A DNA stretch of 64,000 nt from Schistosoma mansoni. Its lineage: Eukaryota; Platyhelminthes; Trematoda; Strigeidida; Schistosomatidae. The stretch spans positions 31,029,229 through 31,093,228 of the forward strand of contig NC_031502.1 in the NCBI RefSeq assembly GCF_000237925.1, in the 5' to 3' direction. The notes under the pieces are model-generated. The model did not search any database and had not been told where the DNA came from. It saw only the letters and a list, made by a program, of their open reading frames with translations. Shown here in pieces: positions 12,607 through 24,417 of this stretch. Every line of letters begins with the position of its first letter. Within the stretch, counting starts at the first letter, position 1. The position numbers were made by a program, and so were the translations under genes.

Positions 12607-13095
12607 ATAAATTTCGATAGTGTAATAAGAAGATGAAGATTATCAGAACTATGGGATGATATATTAACGCAACATATTTCGAACAATCTGATTACACGTA
12701 ATATACTTGTTAAGAACATTTATATATCAAAAAATAAATGGTGAACTTGACTAAAAATGAAGTGTAAGAGGAGATAAGGAAAACAAAGAAATAATGTGAA
12801 AACAATTTGAAACCTAATCACTCTGGATAATAAGCTAATATTAACAAAGTTCTCACCATAAACTTACCCTGGTAATAATAGTTTATTATCCAGGGTGATT
12901 AGGCTTCAAATTGTTTTCACATTGTTATTTTTATTAATACCCTTTTCTTCTTTTATCCCCCTCATTTCCAGTCTAGTTGACCTTTTGTTTTTTGATATAT
13001 AAATTTTCCTAACAAGTATATTACGTGTAATCAGATTGTTCGAAATGTATTGCGTTAATATATCACCACATAGTTCTAATAATCTTTGTCTTCCG
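12607..13095. mobile_element. ~490-bp near-perfect palindrome
   Basis: Arms meet near 12850 with little loop. Both contain gaacaatctgattacacgta and its complement, and ataatattagcttattatc-like sequence near the centre. A single unpaired arm of the same family is at 10326-10590. Confidence 0.8.
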
Positions 13096-13099
13096 ATTC

Positions 13100-13930
13100 T
13101 CTGTCATTAGATTTTATTTCACTTGGATATTGTCTAAAACTTTATGTTCTCGATACAAATAAACAAATTTCTTTCTGTTGGAATTAAGTAATCTAAAACA
13201 TTAGACTTTGAATGAGATTATAATAGTCATTTCACATTAGGCTTTATTTAACAACTAATATCTTTTGAACATATATTTCCATAAATAATTATTTACTTCC
13301 GTTAAATATGAGACAGAATACAAAGATTAACATAAGCTTATGATTAGTTGGGCATTATTGAGCTAAGTGATAAATTCAAGTGTGTTTCAGTACTGAACAA
13401 ATGTTCTAATAAATCTTTGATAAAATAGATATACTTGAAACTAGTTTTGTATTATTAGTAATGGTTATTGTGTAAATTGTTGGATTTGACGTCTCACGTT
13501 ACTGTCTGGTATTGACTGGTGTTTGAAATGTAAACCGTTCAATGATAACTAAAAGTTAGGTACTTGCCGCGTGACCTACATATTCTCCGTCAAACCCCTT
13601 GTAGGTTTGTAAGTTCTCACTGGTAAGAAGCAGTTGTCCAGTTCTTCCTTACTTTCAGTGTTATTTATCCAAAGCCAGTCTTTAATCAAAAATTTTTGTG
13701 ATGAAAGGTAAATTCTGCGATTTTAGAAGAAACATTGATGAGAAAGTATGAGATATATTTGAAATATATTTCATATTTTCATAGAGATTTGTATATTCAA
13801 AGGCGAATATTGTTCAGTCTTTAGAGCGTAAATGGTTTGCTTAACTGATTAATCTGAAGCATGATAAAACATATCTTGAACTCACTAAAAATCGGGATCT
13901 AATATTCAAAGATTTGGAATCATACAAATA
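13100..13930. other. AT-rich, nothing identified
   Basis: No frames or repeats supported. Confidence 0.55.
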
Positions 13931-13935
13931 AATAG

Positions 13936-14102
13936 TCCTGGATTCCACTGCTAGCCACTATCCATCTTTGCTTACCATGCTTGTGAATTAACGCGATATC
14001 GAGACAATACGCACAGTAGGCATATATGCCAATTAGAGACTGACCAGTTGCAGTCCTAACACATCGATGGGAAGATTCAAACAAACAATACTAAATGAAT
14101 TT
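13936..14102 (+). mobile_element. Sm-alpha repeat, 3' half
   Basis: It starts at the cleavage-site side (tcctggattccactgctagc) and continues through cgagacaatacgcacagtag to aaacaaacaatactaaatg. The catalytic core is absent. Confidence 0.75.
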
Positions 14103-14489
14103 AAATATTCAATTCGTTTTAAAACTGACAGTAACAAATAATGGTATAGATTTATCATAAATTCCTTGTAAAGCATTTAAAGAAACTCTTTGTTTAATTG
14201 TGATATGAAAGAATGTATGGTTCTATGCGAAATAAACATACGCTTCAAAACAATGGGTAGGTAAAAGGTTTTATCAGATGTGATTTCAGAATGTTGCGTC
14301 TAGTATTCACACCAAGTTTTCAACTGATCCAACCTATATAGATTGCAAATAAAAATTAGAGAACACAATTGAATATAATTAATTACTAGTTTATCTATCT
14401 TAAATGTATATCTGAATATTATTAGTATGTGTTTCAAATAGTATCCTATTTTTCATACCATTTAACAAACGATTAAATGCATAATAAAA

Positions 14490-14622
14490 AGAGCTAGATG
14501 ACTGCTGACATTGAAATCCAGGACGCATGTTTCTTTCTGTTTGAGACTCATCAGCGTGGATGGATAAATGGTTGATCCATTGAAGTCCTAAACATCAATG
14601 GGAAGATTTAAACAAAGAATAC
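14490..14622. mobile_element. Sm-alpha-related fragment
   Basis: Contains gaaatccaggacgcatg and gagactcatcagcgtgg, a decayed hammerhead read on the minus strand, then the Sm-alpha tail tcaatgggaagatttaaac. Confidence 0.5.
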
Positions 14623-14942
14623 AAAAAATGAAAAAGGACAAATTTTTTTAAAAAAAATTATACCCTTTTCATGTCATTATCTTTTATTTTAATTAAACCA
14701 TGAGAAAACATAATTCTGATTTCCATAACCAGTCACTCCGAAATATACACACAATAAACTGACTAACAGATAAACAAGTAAATGAAAATTTCGTGTATTA
14801 AGCTCGAAAAAATTTGTTAATTTCTATAAATTGATAATGGCACTTGTTATTATTTGTTTTCCCCTTTATATAGTTGTTATAGACAATTTCCAAAAGTATA
14901 AATTTATTATAATCAATAATGAAGCCAAACAGAAATCATGTT

Positions 14943-15161
14943 CCAATTCACTTGGTATTGTTTGTTTGAATCTTCCCATTGATGTTTAGGACTGCAATTG
15001 ATCAGTCTCTTATTTGTCATATGTACATACTGTGCGTATTGCTTCGATATAGCGTTAATTCACAAGCATTATAAGCAAGGAAGGATAGTGACGAATCCCA
15101 AATAGGACGAAACGCGCATCCTGAATTCCATTGCTAGCCAGTATCCATCTTTGCTTAGAAA
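14943..15161 (+). mobile_element. Sm-alpha repeat with damaged hammerhead
   Basis: It has the same layout as the copy at 10083. The ribozyme core is altered (gtgacgaatccc), while gaaacgcgcatcctgaattcc is kept. Confidence 0.75.
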
Positions 15162-15300
15162 TCACGTTCACGTTGGTTTCAATAAACCTTAGTATACATT
15201 CTTGAAGGCTTTTATACAACACTACAAATGCTGACTTGATATAACTTTTATTACTAGTCTCAAACAAATGTTTCGCAATAAAGGAAGACATCTGTCTACC
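15162..15300 (-). CDS. Candidate exon-like frame of unknown product
   Basis: After an acceptor-like accacag at about 15301, the minus strand is open and reads GRQMSSFIAKHLFETSNKSY, IKSAFVVLYKSLQECILRF and IETNVNVISK, an amphipathic, helix-like sequence. It runs directly into the edge of an Sm-alpha repeat. No splice donor is obvious, and the opposite strand is also open here. I do not recognise a family. Confidence 0.22.
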
Positions 15301-15493
15301 CTGTGGTCTCATTTAGCCATTGGAGTTCATTTGTTTCTCTACAGTCATTTAGGTATGTGTTCCGTCACCCTCAGTTTATGCGAAATATATTACACAAATA
15401 TATCACATAATCCTGATAACCTACATCATCTCATTGCATTATCGAAAGATAATAATTGTAAAAAATGTAGTTTTGAAGATTTATTATTATTGT

Positions 15494-15641
15494 ATATAGT
15501 TGAAATCATAAGTCAATTGAAGCTAGACCACTATGGAAAACCTGGAAGCACTGGGTAGCCGTTTCGTCCTATTGCGGGACTCGTCAGGAGCGCGCATCCA
15601 CGATCCCACCTCGCGAGATTCGAACCCACGACCTATTATTA
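15494..15641 (+). mobile_element. Hammerhead SINE, 5' arm only
   Basis: The arm with a minus-strand hammerhead (core CTGACGA intact but the cleavage-site side altered) runs to the B box complement, then passes into ATT repeats. Confidence 0.65.
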
Positions 15642-15649
15642 TTATTATC

Positions 15650-17285
15650 ACAAATAATTCTTTTTCTTTTTCACTAATTCACACGATAATTTCCCAATTA
15701 CACCGACTCATATATGTTTGTACAAAAATAAATGTAACCGCCTAATTTCCATTCCCTGAATAAAATAATACCTTTTTTCCTGACAAACAAATTTTTCACC
15801 AATGAAACTAAACATAATCCATGAAATTTAATTACTTCAATACATGTATAAACCAAATAAATTATTATTCAGATAACAAACAAGAATATGTCATAAACAA
15901 ATGGATTAAATTTACTAAACAAGAACAAGGCATTATAGTCTTATACATTGAAAAGTGATGTCAAACAACATTGTGTACATAATAGGGATATATGTATATA
16001 TATGGAATTAGAAATAAATAAACAAATAGATGAACATATACAATATGACTCAAGCAGAACCATTACCAAATGTTTGTTTAAATTGTGGAAAACTGATATC
16101 ATAGATTAACAACAACTAAGTAAATATCAAATATACCTAAGTATTTTCATTGTATAGTGTATAACCATGACTTTATATAGGACCATCATATTTCAAGGTA
16201 AGTTTTATACCTTTGAAGAGCTGAGTTGAAATTCAATAATCTACGTCTTTTTTTAGGTAATTGATTATGTAATATAATTTGATAAACTGATAAAGTAACA
16301 CCAATCATAATGTGAATGGAAAAATCCTAGTAAAAATCAAAGTAAATAACAGTTGTTTAGATGCTAAGAAAATCAGATTTAGGTGTGAAGATATCAATTT
16401 CGTCACTTATACTTTCTAAGCTTAATAATGGTTGCATTTCAGGGCTATTACATTCAAAATATTTATTATTACTCAACTGGTGACAAAATAAAATGAAAAA
16501 CAATAATCATGTATCTCAACAACGACCCTTACATTAAAAGTATCCAGTTGATTAGATATGCATTTTCCACTAAATGATTCTCGTGTAACAGTCAACAATT
16601 TATCCAATTATTGTAAATAATTAACTTTGTCAATCATTGGTAAAAAACTTGAGGTGAATGGACTGAGGTTAATTATGTTTACAACTTCTACACCAATATA
16701 TTTAATAAGAATAGACATAAAGAGTTTCGATCATTTTGATAGCTACTGCTTGTTTATTACATAGTTTTGTATATTTTCAACATCGATAATAGTGAGAAGA
16801 TAGCCAACATGTATTCACATTCCTTTACCAATCTTAATGTTAATAGGTATAAGGTTATTCTAGAGAAACATAAACGCTTTAAGAAAGTAACGAAAAGTAA
16901 AAGATCGTTCGACAAACCTAATGAAAATTCTATTGCAATGATACAGCATTGTAAACTATTGTGTACAAAACACTAATGTTTTAAATAGACATATGAACTA
17001 ATACTTAGCCCGTTGTAATAAACGAAAAAGAGTAACTGAACTCTCAACAAACCATATGATCAGTTTACTAATTTACTATGAAAATTAAATTACTGAAATA
17101 ATATGCTTTGTATACAGACATCAAGTTTGAATTGGTGGACCGCTAAAGATTCTAGAGTATATAAGTTTCTAATTTATGTTTCCATTGAACCGATTCGTTT
17201 GACTGTATAGATGGCTTTGCAAGACGATCCTGGTTAAAAGATATGACTAAAATTCTTCTAGACTTCGAGAGTTTAATTACTGGCT
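15650..17285. other. AT-rich, nothing identified
   Basis: The 69-codon frame at 16767-16976 has no recognisable features. Confidence 0.55.
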
Positions 17286-17289
17286 GACA

Positions 17290-17985
17290 TTTGGAATCCT
17301 TTTGACAACCAGGTAGAATAATGATTAAATATGCGTCTTCAAAATGCTCGCTTTGTGCAGCCAGTTAAACAATTTGACAAGAGCAGGCAAACTCATAGAT
17401 CCACATTAATATGGCTCAAACCGGGAGTTTGTCCTTAATACATCCACAAACCAGAGGGTGAATATTGAAGAAAATTCGATGTTCATCAGAATATATCGCT
17501 TTTCTCAGATACCTAAAAATCCTATTTTTCAAGATCTCTAACAATGTACCTCCTTTGAACTAAATCCTCACAGAGAGGATCTTTGACACTGAAGACAGCC
17601 ATTCACGCTGTTATTTTAGCTTTAGATTTCTACTAATTGATTTCGATGGATAGCTTTTATTAATATCTCTCATAATTAATTGATTTCGATTTCGATTGTT
17701 TCATTTGAACAAACTCCTCTAGCTCTCCCTGATAGAGAATGAAGCAAGATTCTGTCCTAGCTCAATGAGATCGGATTTGAAAATGCGTATACTGATAGTT
17801 TCAGGTTAGACAATCATGTATTATTTTTTGAAAAGAACCATCAGATCTTCTTTGTAATGGATTATCCAAGAATAGAACCTTTGATTTTTCAAATCTTTCA
17901 ATGATCTGAATTCGAAAACTATCTAGATAGGTACACAAATGGCGGAAACAACTAAAATTACAAATCTTTACACATAAATACATCT
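17290..17985 (-). mobile_element. Penelope-like element (PLE) RT fragment, degraded
   Basis: Minus-strand frames give KVLFLDNPLQRRSDGSFQKI, then YTHFQIRSH. PLE reverse transcriptases carry FLDVL-x-R-x-DGSLQ-S-VYRKPT and YTHF-S in this order. The remainder toward 17290 is too decayed to place with certainty. It is an old fragment with several breaks, with no trace of a whole element. Confidence 0.6.
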
Positions 17986-18830
17986 ACTACTTTAATATAT
18001 CTCTCTTATTTTTGTTATTTCACTCAACTATGACCATTGTCTCGTCAAAGTTACCATGGTAAAATATTTACTTATATTCAAAACAAATAAAGATAAACAA
18101 AGATAATTTTTATCATTAAGCTTTAGTTATACATTTACGTTCAAAAATCTGTACTATCATCACAGTAATCATATCTAGTAAATGGATCTTTACGTAAACT
18201 GTATTGAGGATACACGTTATACAAGATAGATACCATTATCAATGATCAGTTACAGTTAATAGATAGCTTGTTCAGAATTGTAGATATTTGTGTACAAATT
18301 TCGTCATATTTGTTTGTATATAATTTTTTTTGAATTTTTTTTAGTTATAAATAATTACGTTGCCAAATAATTCTTAAGATAAATCGATAAGAACTAACTC
18401 ATTATTGAAAATTAAGATTTTTTGAAATCAATTACATAAGTACCCTATTTCAAGATGCTATAATGACTTTTATCTTATTTACAGAAATGTATTAGTCTAC
18501 TAGTGTTACAATAATTATATATTTTATACTTCACAACTCATATAACAACTATAGGGGGATGGGTTAAAAATATATCGGTTTATCAGTCAGTGAAACTAAT
18601 ATTTTACTGAAGTTTTTTTTATTATTTATCGAATCGGTATTTATAGCATACAAAATTGCTTTGGTTGTCAATGTATTATGCAAAATGCCAATTACAAATA
18701 AAATGATAAAACAAAAATACTTTTTAATGACAAACTTTTATCGATAAGAATTTGAAAAAAAAATAGTAAAACACAAAATGTTCTTTTAAATCTTATTGTT
18801 GTATAGATAAAGTTAATCTATAGTTTTATT

Positions 18831-19319
18831 TTCATAGTTGAAATCATGAGTCAATTGAAGCTAGACTACCATGGAAAACCTGGAAGCACTGGACAGCCAT
18901 TTCGTCCTATTATGGGACTCCTCAGCAGTGCTCATCCACGATTCCGCACTCGCGAGACTGACTTCAAGGGATGTTTCCTTGAGTTCTAGTTGGAAGCAGT
19001 GACCAGTGGAGTTCTACCAAGTCTGTTGCAGACATATCAACTCACTGAAGACATTGGTGAACGGTTGTTCAAACATCGTGGATTGGTTGAAGTTAGACAT
19101 TAACACTATTGGATGCCGACCGGCTCGCGCTCCGGCGCGAGACTGATAGGTCCTAGGTTCGAATCTCGCGAGGCGGGATCGTGGATGCGCACTGTTGAGT
19201 AGTTCCATAATAGGACGAAACGGCCGTACAGTGCTTCCAGGTTTTCCCTGGTGGTCTAGCTTCAATTGACTCATGATTTCAACTATGAAAATACTGAAAT
19301 CTCCACAAAGCTTCTTCTG
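18831..19319 (+). mobile_element. Hammerhead tRNA-like SINE, near full length (489 bp), 15-bp TSD
   Basis: It starts ttcatagttgaaatcatgag, has the inverted 5' arm (with a complete hammerhead on the minus strand near 18890-18935), the internal region, B box ggttcgaatctcgcg near 19153-19167, a second, mutated hammerhead on the plus strand, and ends cacaaagcttcttctg. Perfect 15-bp repeats ATCTATAGTTTTATT flank it (18816-18830 and 19320-19334). This copy best defines the ends of the element. Confidence 0.88.
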
Positions 19320-19388
19320 ATCTATAGTTTTATTGTTTACATAATTTGTTTTTATGACCTGTTATAACAAATAGACGGGAGAAGTCAT

Positions 19389-19590
19389 TTCTGACGAGTC
19401 CCAAATAGGACGCAACGCGCGTCCTGAATTTTACTACTAGTCACTATCCATCTCTGCTTATAATGATTGTGAATTAAGGTTATATCGAGGCGATACGCAC
19501 AGTATGCACATATGGTCAATAAGAGATTGATCAACCACAGTCCTAAACGTCAATGGGAAGATTCAATTGAACAGTACCAAGTGAATTTGA
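19389..19590 (+). mobile_element. Sm-alpha repeat with damaged hammerhead
   Basis: The CTGACGA core and stem II are kept, but the conserved GAAAC reads GCAAC. The full tail continues to acagtaccaagtgaatttg. Confidence 0.75.
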
Positions 19591-19599
19591 TCATTTCTG

Positions 19600-20380
19600 T
19601 TGTTTATTATTATTTTTATATTGAGTTAAGGATTTCAAAAATAACAAAGGTTAGAAAAGATTTTAAATTAAATATTTTAAAATTGAATGATTAAGGATAA
19701 ACATAGGCTAAGGGTAAATGTTCTGGTTAGATGAACTTGTATTCTTAGTTTATTCATGCTAGAGTTTGATAATTGAATGGCATAATTCATTTTGTAGGTA
19801 CGAAGATAATATATGAGAAACGTGGAAACTTCACTTCTGTTTATATGCTATATGTGTTGTTGCATTGTATTGAATTATTTCGGATAAATTTTCATGTTAC
19901 ATGATATATTATTCAAGTTGGAGTTTGAATATCTAGTTTTGTTAACTGATCAGTCAGTTATAAAAAATCCCTTGTTTTTATATATAGCTTTTTAGTCTAG
20001 CACAGTTACCTCGATTTGAACTGTTATACTTTAAGAAAAACAACAACACGTTAATAAAAAAATTTAAAAAAAAATAAGTCCAGAAGTAAAAGTAATCTTA
20101 CTGATTGTATTGAAGAAAATAAATTTGGGAATTATGGGTTATATGAATTCGCATCAGAATGTAAACAAATATATTCACAAAACTTGTCATGGAACCAATC
20201 TGGTATAAGCAATGTTGTAATTGTCAAACGTTAGTTACGAAAAACTTCATACATATTATTGTATATCTTATACAAAATACAGATTGAAAACAGTCAATAA
20301 AACCAAGTCATTTTAAGGTAAGGGTATGTTTTGAAAGCATTTAGGTGAAATTATTTAATCTTTAACTATAGTTGTTCATT
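19600..20380. other. AT-rich, nothing identified
   Basis: Lies between Sm-alpha and the candidate exon; no features seen. Confidence 0.55.
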
Positions 20381-20389
20381 ATATTATAG

Positions 20390-20515
20390 ATTAAAACCAG
20401 CAAGTCAGCAACTCCAGAAAACGCTAAGAACTAACAGACATTTGATTTATGAATTGATGCCATGTATTAGTCTAGCAGAATTTTGTTTTCGGACAACGTG
20501 TTCCTGCATAAAACG
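20390..20515 (+). CDS. Candidate internal exon of an unknown gene
   Basis: A pyrimidine-poor but valid acceptor (attatag) is followed by 126 nt with one fully open frame: LKPASQQLQKTLRTNRHLIY, then ELMPCISLAEFCFRTTCSC and IKR. It ends at a good donor (CG|gtaaga). Composition is clearly less AT-rich than its surroundings. I recognise no family and see no partner exons nearby, so it could be a chance frame or the fossil of a repeat. Confidence 0.3.
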
Positions 20516-21066
20516 GTAAGAGTAACACATGTCCCAACTATTTTAATTAATGATATTACATAGTTATACAAAACTATTTGCCATCGTAAACTCATTCATT
20601 AAACCTAATCCTAGAATAACTCACTCATTGGTTCCACTTTATATTAGAGACATTTCAAAACTTCTATGTCTAAATCAGCGCAACTCACTTATACTTACTT
20701 CTTCCTAGGGTAATTTCTGACATCTCAAAAACTGATAAAGAATCAACTGTTGGTAGACACAAAAATTCTTTCAACCAATAAAGCTGGTGCAAAGTCAAGA
20801 GTTAGAACAGAATATGTTATCACCTTATTCATCTGTACTAGGATTTTCCCTGTCACAAACTTTTGAGAGTTATCAAAACATCTAACAAAAATTCCGTTTT
20901 TGTTAAGATAAGAAAGTAATCAAATTCCAATTCCAGTAAATATTTTGAATTTAAACGGGATGAAAAAAATGTTAAAACATTTCAATAGGTTACACAGAGC
21001 AGATATAAGAAATTTTACGCTCTTAACTTTATAACAAATTATAAATATAGTATAATGCGCACATAA

Positions 21067-21208
21067 CTCCGCCTGTAGCCGTTCTGGGGGCTACTGCCGG
21101 TCCCAAGCCCGGATAAAGAAGGAGGGTTAGGCATGGGGTTAGCGACCCAATCCCGTGGAAAACTAACTAGCTAAGAAAACGCTAACCAGAAAAAACAATT
21201 CAAACCGC
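21067..21208 (+). mobile_element. ~142-bp RTE-5'-derived retroposon, copy 1, with 13-bp TSD
   Basis: The GC-richer body (gggggctactgccggtccc ... ggataaagaaggagggtta) is the conserved 5' segment of RTE-type LINEs. It ends ...ccagaaaaaacaattcaaac. It is flanked by perfect 13-bp direct repeats AATGCGCACATAA (21054-21066 and 21209-21221). The termini match copy 2, so this is a defined short element rather than random truncation. Confidence 0.8.
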
Positions 21209-21514
21209 AATGCGCACATAAAAGTGATTTTTTGTAAGAGACTATTCTATGAAAAATTCAGCTAGAAAAGGAACTGCTTTGAAAACAGTTTACATATTAA
21301 AAAATGTAATAAAAACGATCAAAGTCGACAAATTTGACAGTTAAACAATCATCATTAAGAACATTATCCAGTATCACTCATCAACTGGTAAGATAATATT
21401 TAAAATGAAAATTAAATAGAGTTACACATTCAGTATTTAAACCAAACTGTTAAGCTTTGAGTTGAATATTTAGTCATTTTCTAAGTAGAAGCTAGCTGAG
21501 AAATAAAAATCTAA

Positions 21515-22282
21515 GGTGAGACTATAATTTATGGACGACCTTTGAACGAATCTTAAGTGACTTTGAGAAATATTAGCCAACCAGTAAACAGTCAGCATAG
21601 AGTAAAAATATATTATACAAAACCAAATAATTAAAGCGGATACACTTTTTTTATATGGTCCAAAAACTTGTCAAGGTTAGAAAGAGGTTCAAAGATTCTA
21701 AAACCGTAATGCATAAGGTAGGGGAACTCATCCATATGGCTCCATAATACTCGGTCTCTGGAGCCATGATTAGGTCACGAAACCCCATCGGCCTCCACCA
21801 CATAGCTTCAATATTGTTTGTGTACTCCGATTGTGTAAATTTATCATTTTTATTATGGATATGTCCCTACAATACTCATGCTACTGGACAGCCCAAATTT
21901 CAGCAACATCTGCGATTATTGTAACCAATTTTACTGGTGCTTTAGCCATATAGTTCACGGCAATTTTTTTACAATATGCCTTAGTCTCAATCTGGATCGA
22001 GCGATAAAGGTTCCTCTTCTAGCAAACGTCTTCCTTCAAAATATATGTTACATAGAAGGACATCATGGTAGTCTGCACAGGGTATACAAGTAATTTGACT
22101 ACTTTAATTCCAAATAAAGGAACTTCTTAGTAGTCCCATTTATCTTAGCTGCTTAATTGTCAAGTCTTCTCTAAACTCCTGTGTGAGCCAATCGTACATG
22201 AGCATTAGGTACTGAAATTGGCGTCGTGACCTTGAAATCCCTCAGACTCTTCTGATTGCCTCGTCCATAAATTAGCCTCGCC
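21515..22282. mobile_element. Longer (768-bp) relative sharing the MITE ends
   Basis: Ends ggtgagactataatttatgg and cgtccataaattagcctcgcc match the MITE termini, but the centre is different and longer. It could be a deletion derivative of the parent transposon or two half-copies. No transposase frame is visible. Confidence 0.55.
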
Positions 22283-22816
22283 AAATCTGATTAATATTTA
22301 TTTTTTTGATAGCCACGAATATTCAACACAATTATAAATCGAAAACATGGAATAAAATCAAAAAAAGAAAAGGAATTCATTGTTATTAACAACTAATTAT
22401 ACTATTCCAAGCATGAAGTCGGAAAAGAAAAAAGAACAACTGAATATCTACAATTTTATTTAAATGGTTAATCGTATGAATTTACATATAAGTTTGCTTA
22501 TTATATAACTTCTTATTTTTACAGGTTAAAAAAATTATGTTATGTAAGGAAATTACATAAGAAAAATATGCTTTTGTTATTAATGCAGTAAACCTAATAC
22601 ATAAACAATTCATTCTTGCATAACGGTAAACCAAACCTAAGTAATACAACAAACAACTATTTGGATAGTAACTTGTTTAATTGAATATAATTGGATTCTA
22701 TGAAGTCCAAAAGTAATGTTTTTTTCGGAAGATGGTGATGATTTTTATTCAAGGGAATGTAACAATCACTAACTCAACAGATTCTATGCACAAAAACAAT
22801 TAAAAATAAAGAAAAT

Positions 22817-23040
22817 AATTTTGATAGTTTAGATCATGAATCACCTGAAGCTAGACCACCATGGAAAATCTGGAAGCATTGGACGGCCATTTCGTCCTAT
22901 TATGGCACTCCTTGGCAGTGCGCACCCACGATTCCGCCCAGCGAGATTCGAGATTCCAGGTTTTCCATGGTGGTCTAACTTTAATTGATTGATGATCTCA
23001 ACTATCAAAATCACTATAATATCCACAAAAACTCCTTCTG
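22817..23040 (+). mobile_element. Hammerhead SINE, internally deleted, 11-bp TSD
   Basis: The 5' arm runs through the hammerhead region and B-box start, then joins directly to the 3' arm and the tail ...cacaaaaactccttctg. Direct repeats ATAAAGAAAAT lie at 22806-22816 and 23041-23051. The tRNA-like centre is mostly lost. Confidence 0.82.
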
Positions 23041-23664
23041 ATAAAGAAAATGTAGAGAAAAATGGATTTCATTGTTCTAAAATTATTTATAAAAAACAAC
23101 TGAATATTTAGGTTGATAATATAATAAATAAATTTTAATATATCAAAAGATAAAATAAAACAATAACCTACAATTACCATAATGGTATTGGTAATATGTC
23201 AAATTAATATACCGTTTTACTAGAATAGAATAATAACAATGTTACTATATTTAGTTTTGCAAATAGATCGCACCTAATATTCGTGTTGTTCCGTTGTACT
23301 ATTTAAACTTGGATTAATGTTAATTTGGTTATTTATTCTTTGAAGAAGTGGCTTACACTGAATCACGAAACGTCAGAAAATCTAATTTTTCTACTCATTG
23401 GGATATTATAAATATATTACATTTTATTTATAGATTTTCATTAAGGTAACTGAAATAAAATTCAGTAAAGATTCAATAAAGCGTCAAATTTGATTTGGAT
23501 TTATTCTGTTGTCATCTTAATTCTTAAGAATATCAAATATCTGTATGGAATAATCTAAGAAAATCGGTGAATGCATATGTAAGCAGACATTTAACATGTA
23601 TATCAACTTTTGAGTACATGAAATACTGAGCTGTTAAATAACACAATAAAACATTGTAATTCTG

Positions 23665-23957
23665 AGGTGGTGGAGAAGATTTGTAACTCAGGTGGATGAT
23701 TTTGATGGAGTTTTGTTCTCTCAGTTGTATGGTTTGGTCGTGAGAGATACAGCCAAAACAAAGAAATAAACAATGACAGATTTAAGGTCAACAAGAACCA
23801 ACCTACATCGAGGTGCACAGGCCAAGCTGTCAACCACATGTGAAGAAATTCAAACACTTAATTTCTACCCGAAGTTTGTGCTGATGATTTCGTTCAGAAG
23901 GACGATGAAAGCTTCACGACCAAACCATCCAGTTCAGAGAACAAAGCTCCATCAAAA
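23665..23957. mobile_element. ~293-bp TIR element flanked by long direct repeats
   Basis: Inverted segments (gatggagttttgttctctc... and ...agaacaaagctccatc) lie inside direct repeats ACATTGTAATTCTG (23651-23664 and 23958-23971). Related pieces are at 26993-27310 and 48780-48910. Confidence 0.65.
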
Positions 23958-24417
23958 ACATTGTAATTCTGTTTTGAAAAATAATGAATTATTAATTTAA
24001 GGTTATTTAAATTAGAAAAGTTTCATTTGTTACGAGATATGAATACCCTTTTTGGGATAGATGTATAAACTCATGAAAATGTGGGACTGTGAAATAACAT
24101 AACGAAATCAGTGGGATCTTTTAGTTTAAATCCTATTTTACCAGGACAATAACTAAATTGAGACAGGAAAAATAGTTTGATTATTATTATTATTAACAGT
24201 GCAGTTAAAAATCTAAGTACAATCAACTTTCATATTGTTTAATAAATTTATCCCCAATGTAGTAAACAAGAACACGCGTGTGGACAATCGAATGTATATT
24301 TAAGCACAAATTAAAAACTATCTGAGTAAAATCTGACAACCATACAGTAAACAGTTAATTTGCAAATTAACAATCAATTGTTTCAATCTTAACTGTTCCT
24401 TCTGCAAATATCAATTC

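Noticed and set aside
22630-22642. Acceptor plus Arg-Phe-Gly codons as the missing NPF exon
   Set aside because: The Gly is followed by Leu-Pro, not basic residues, and the intron would be over 8 kb; no support.
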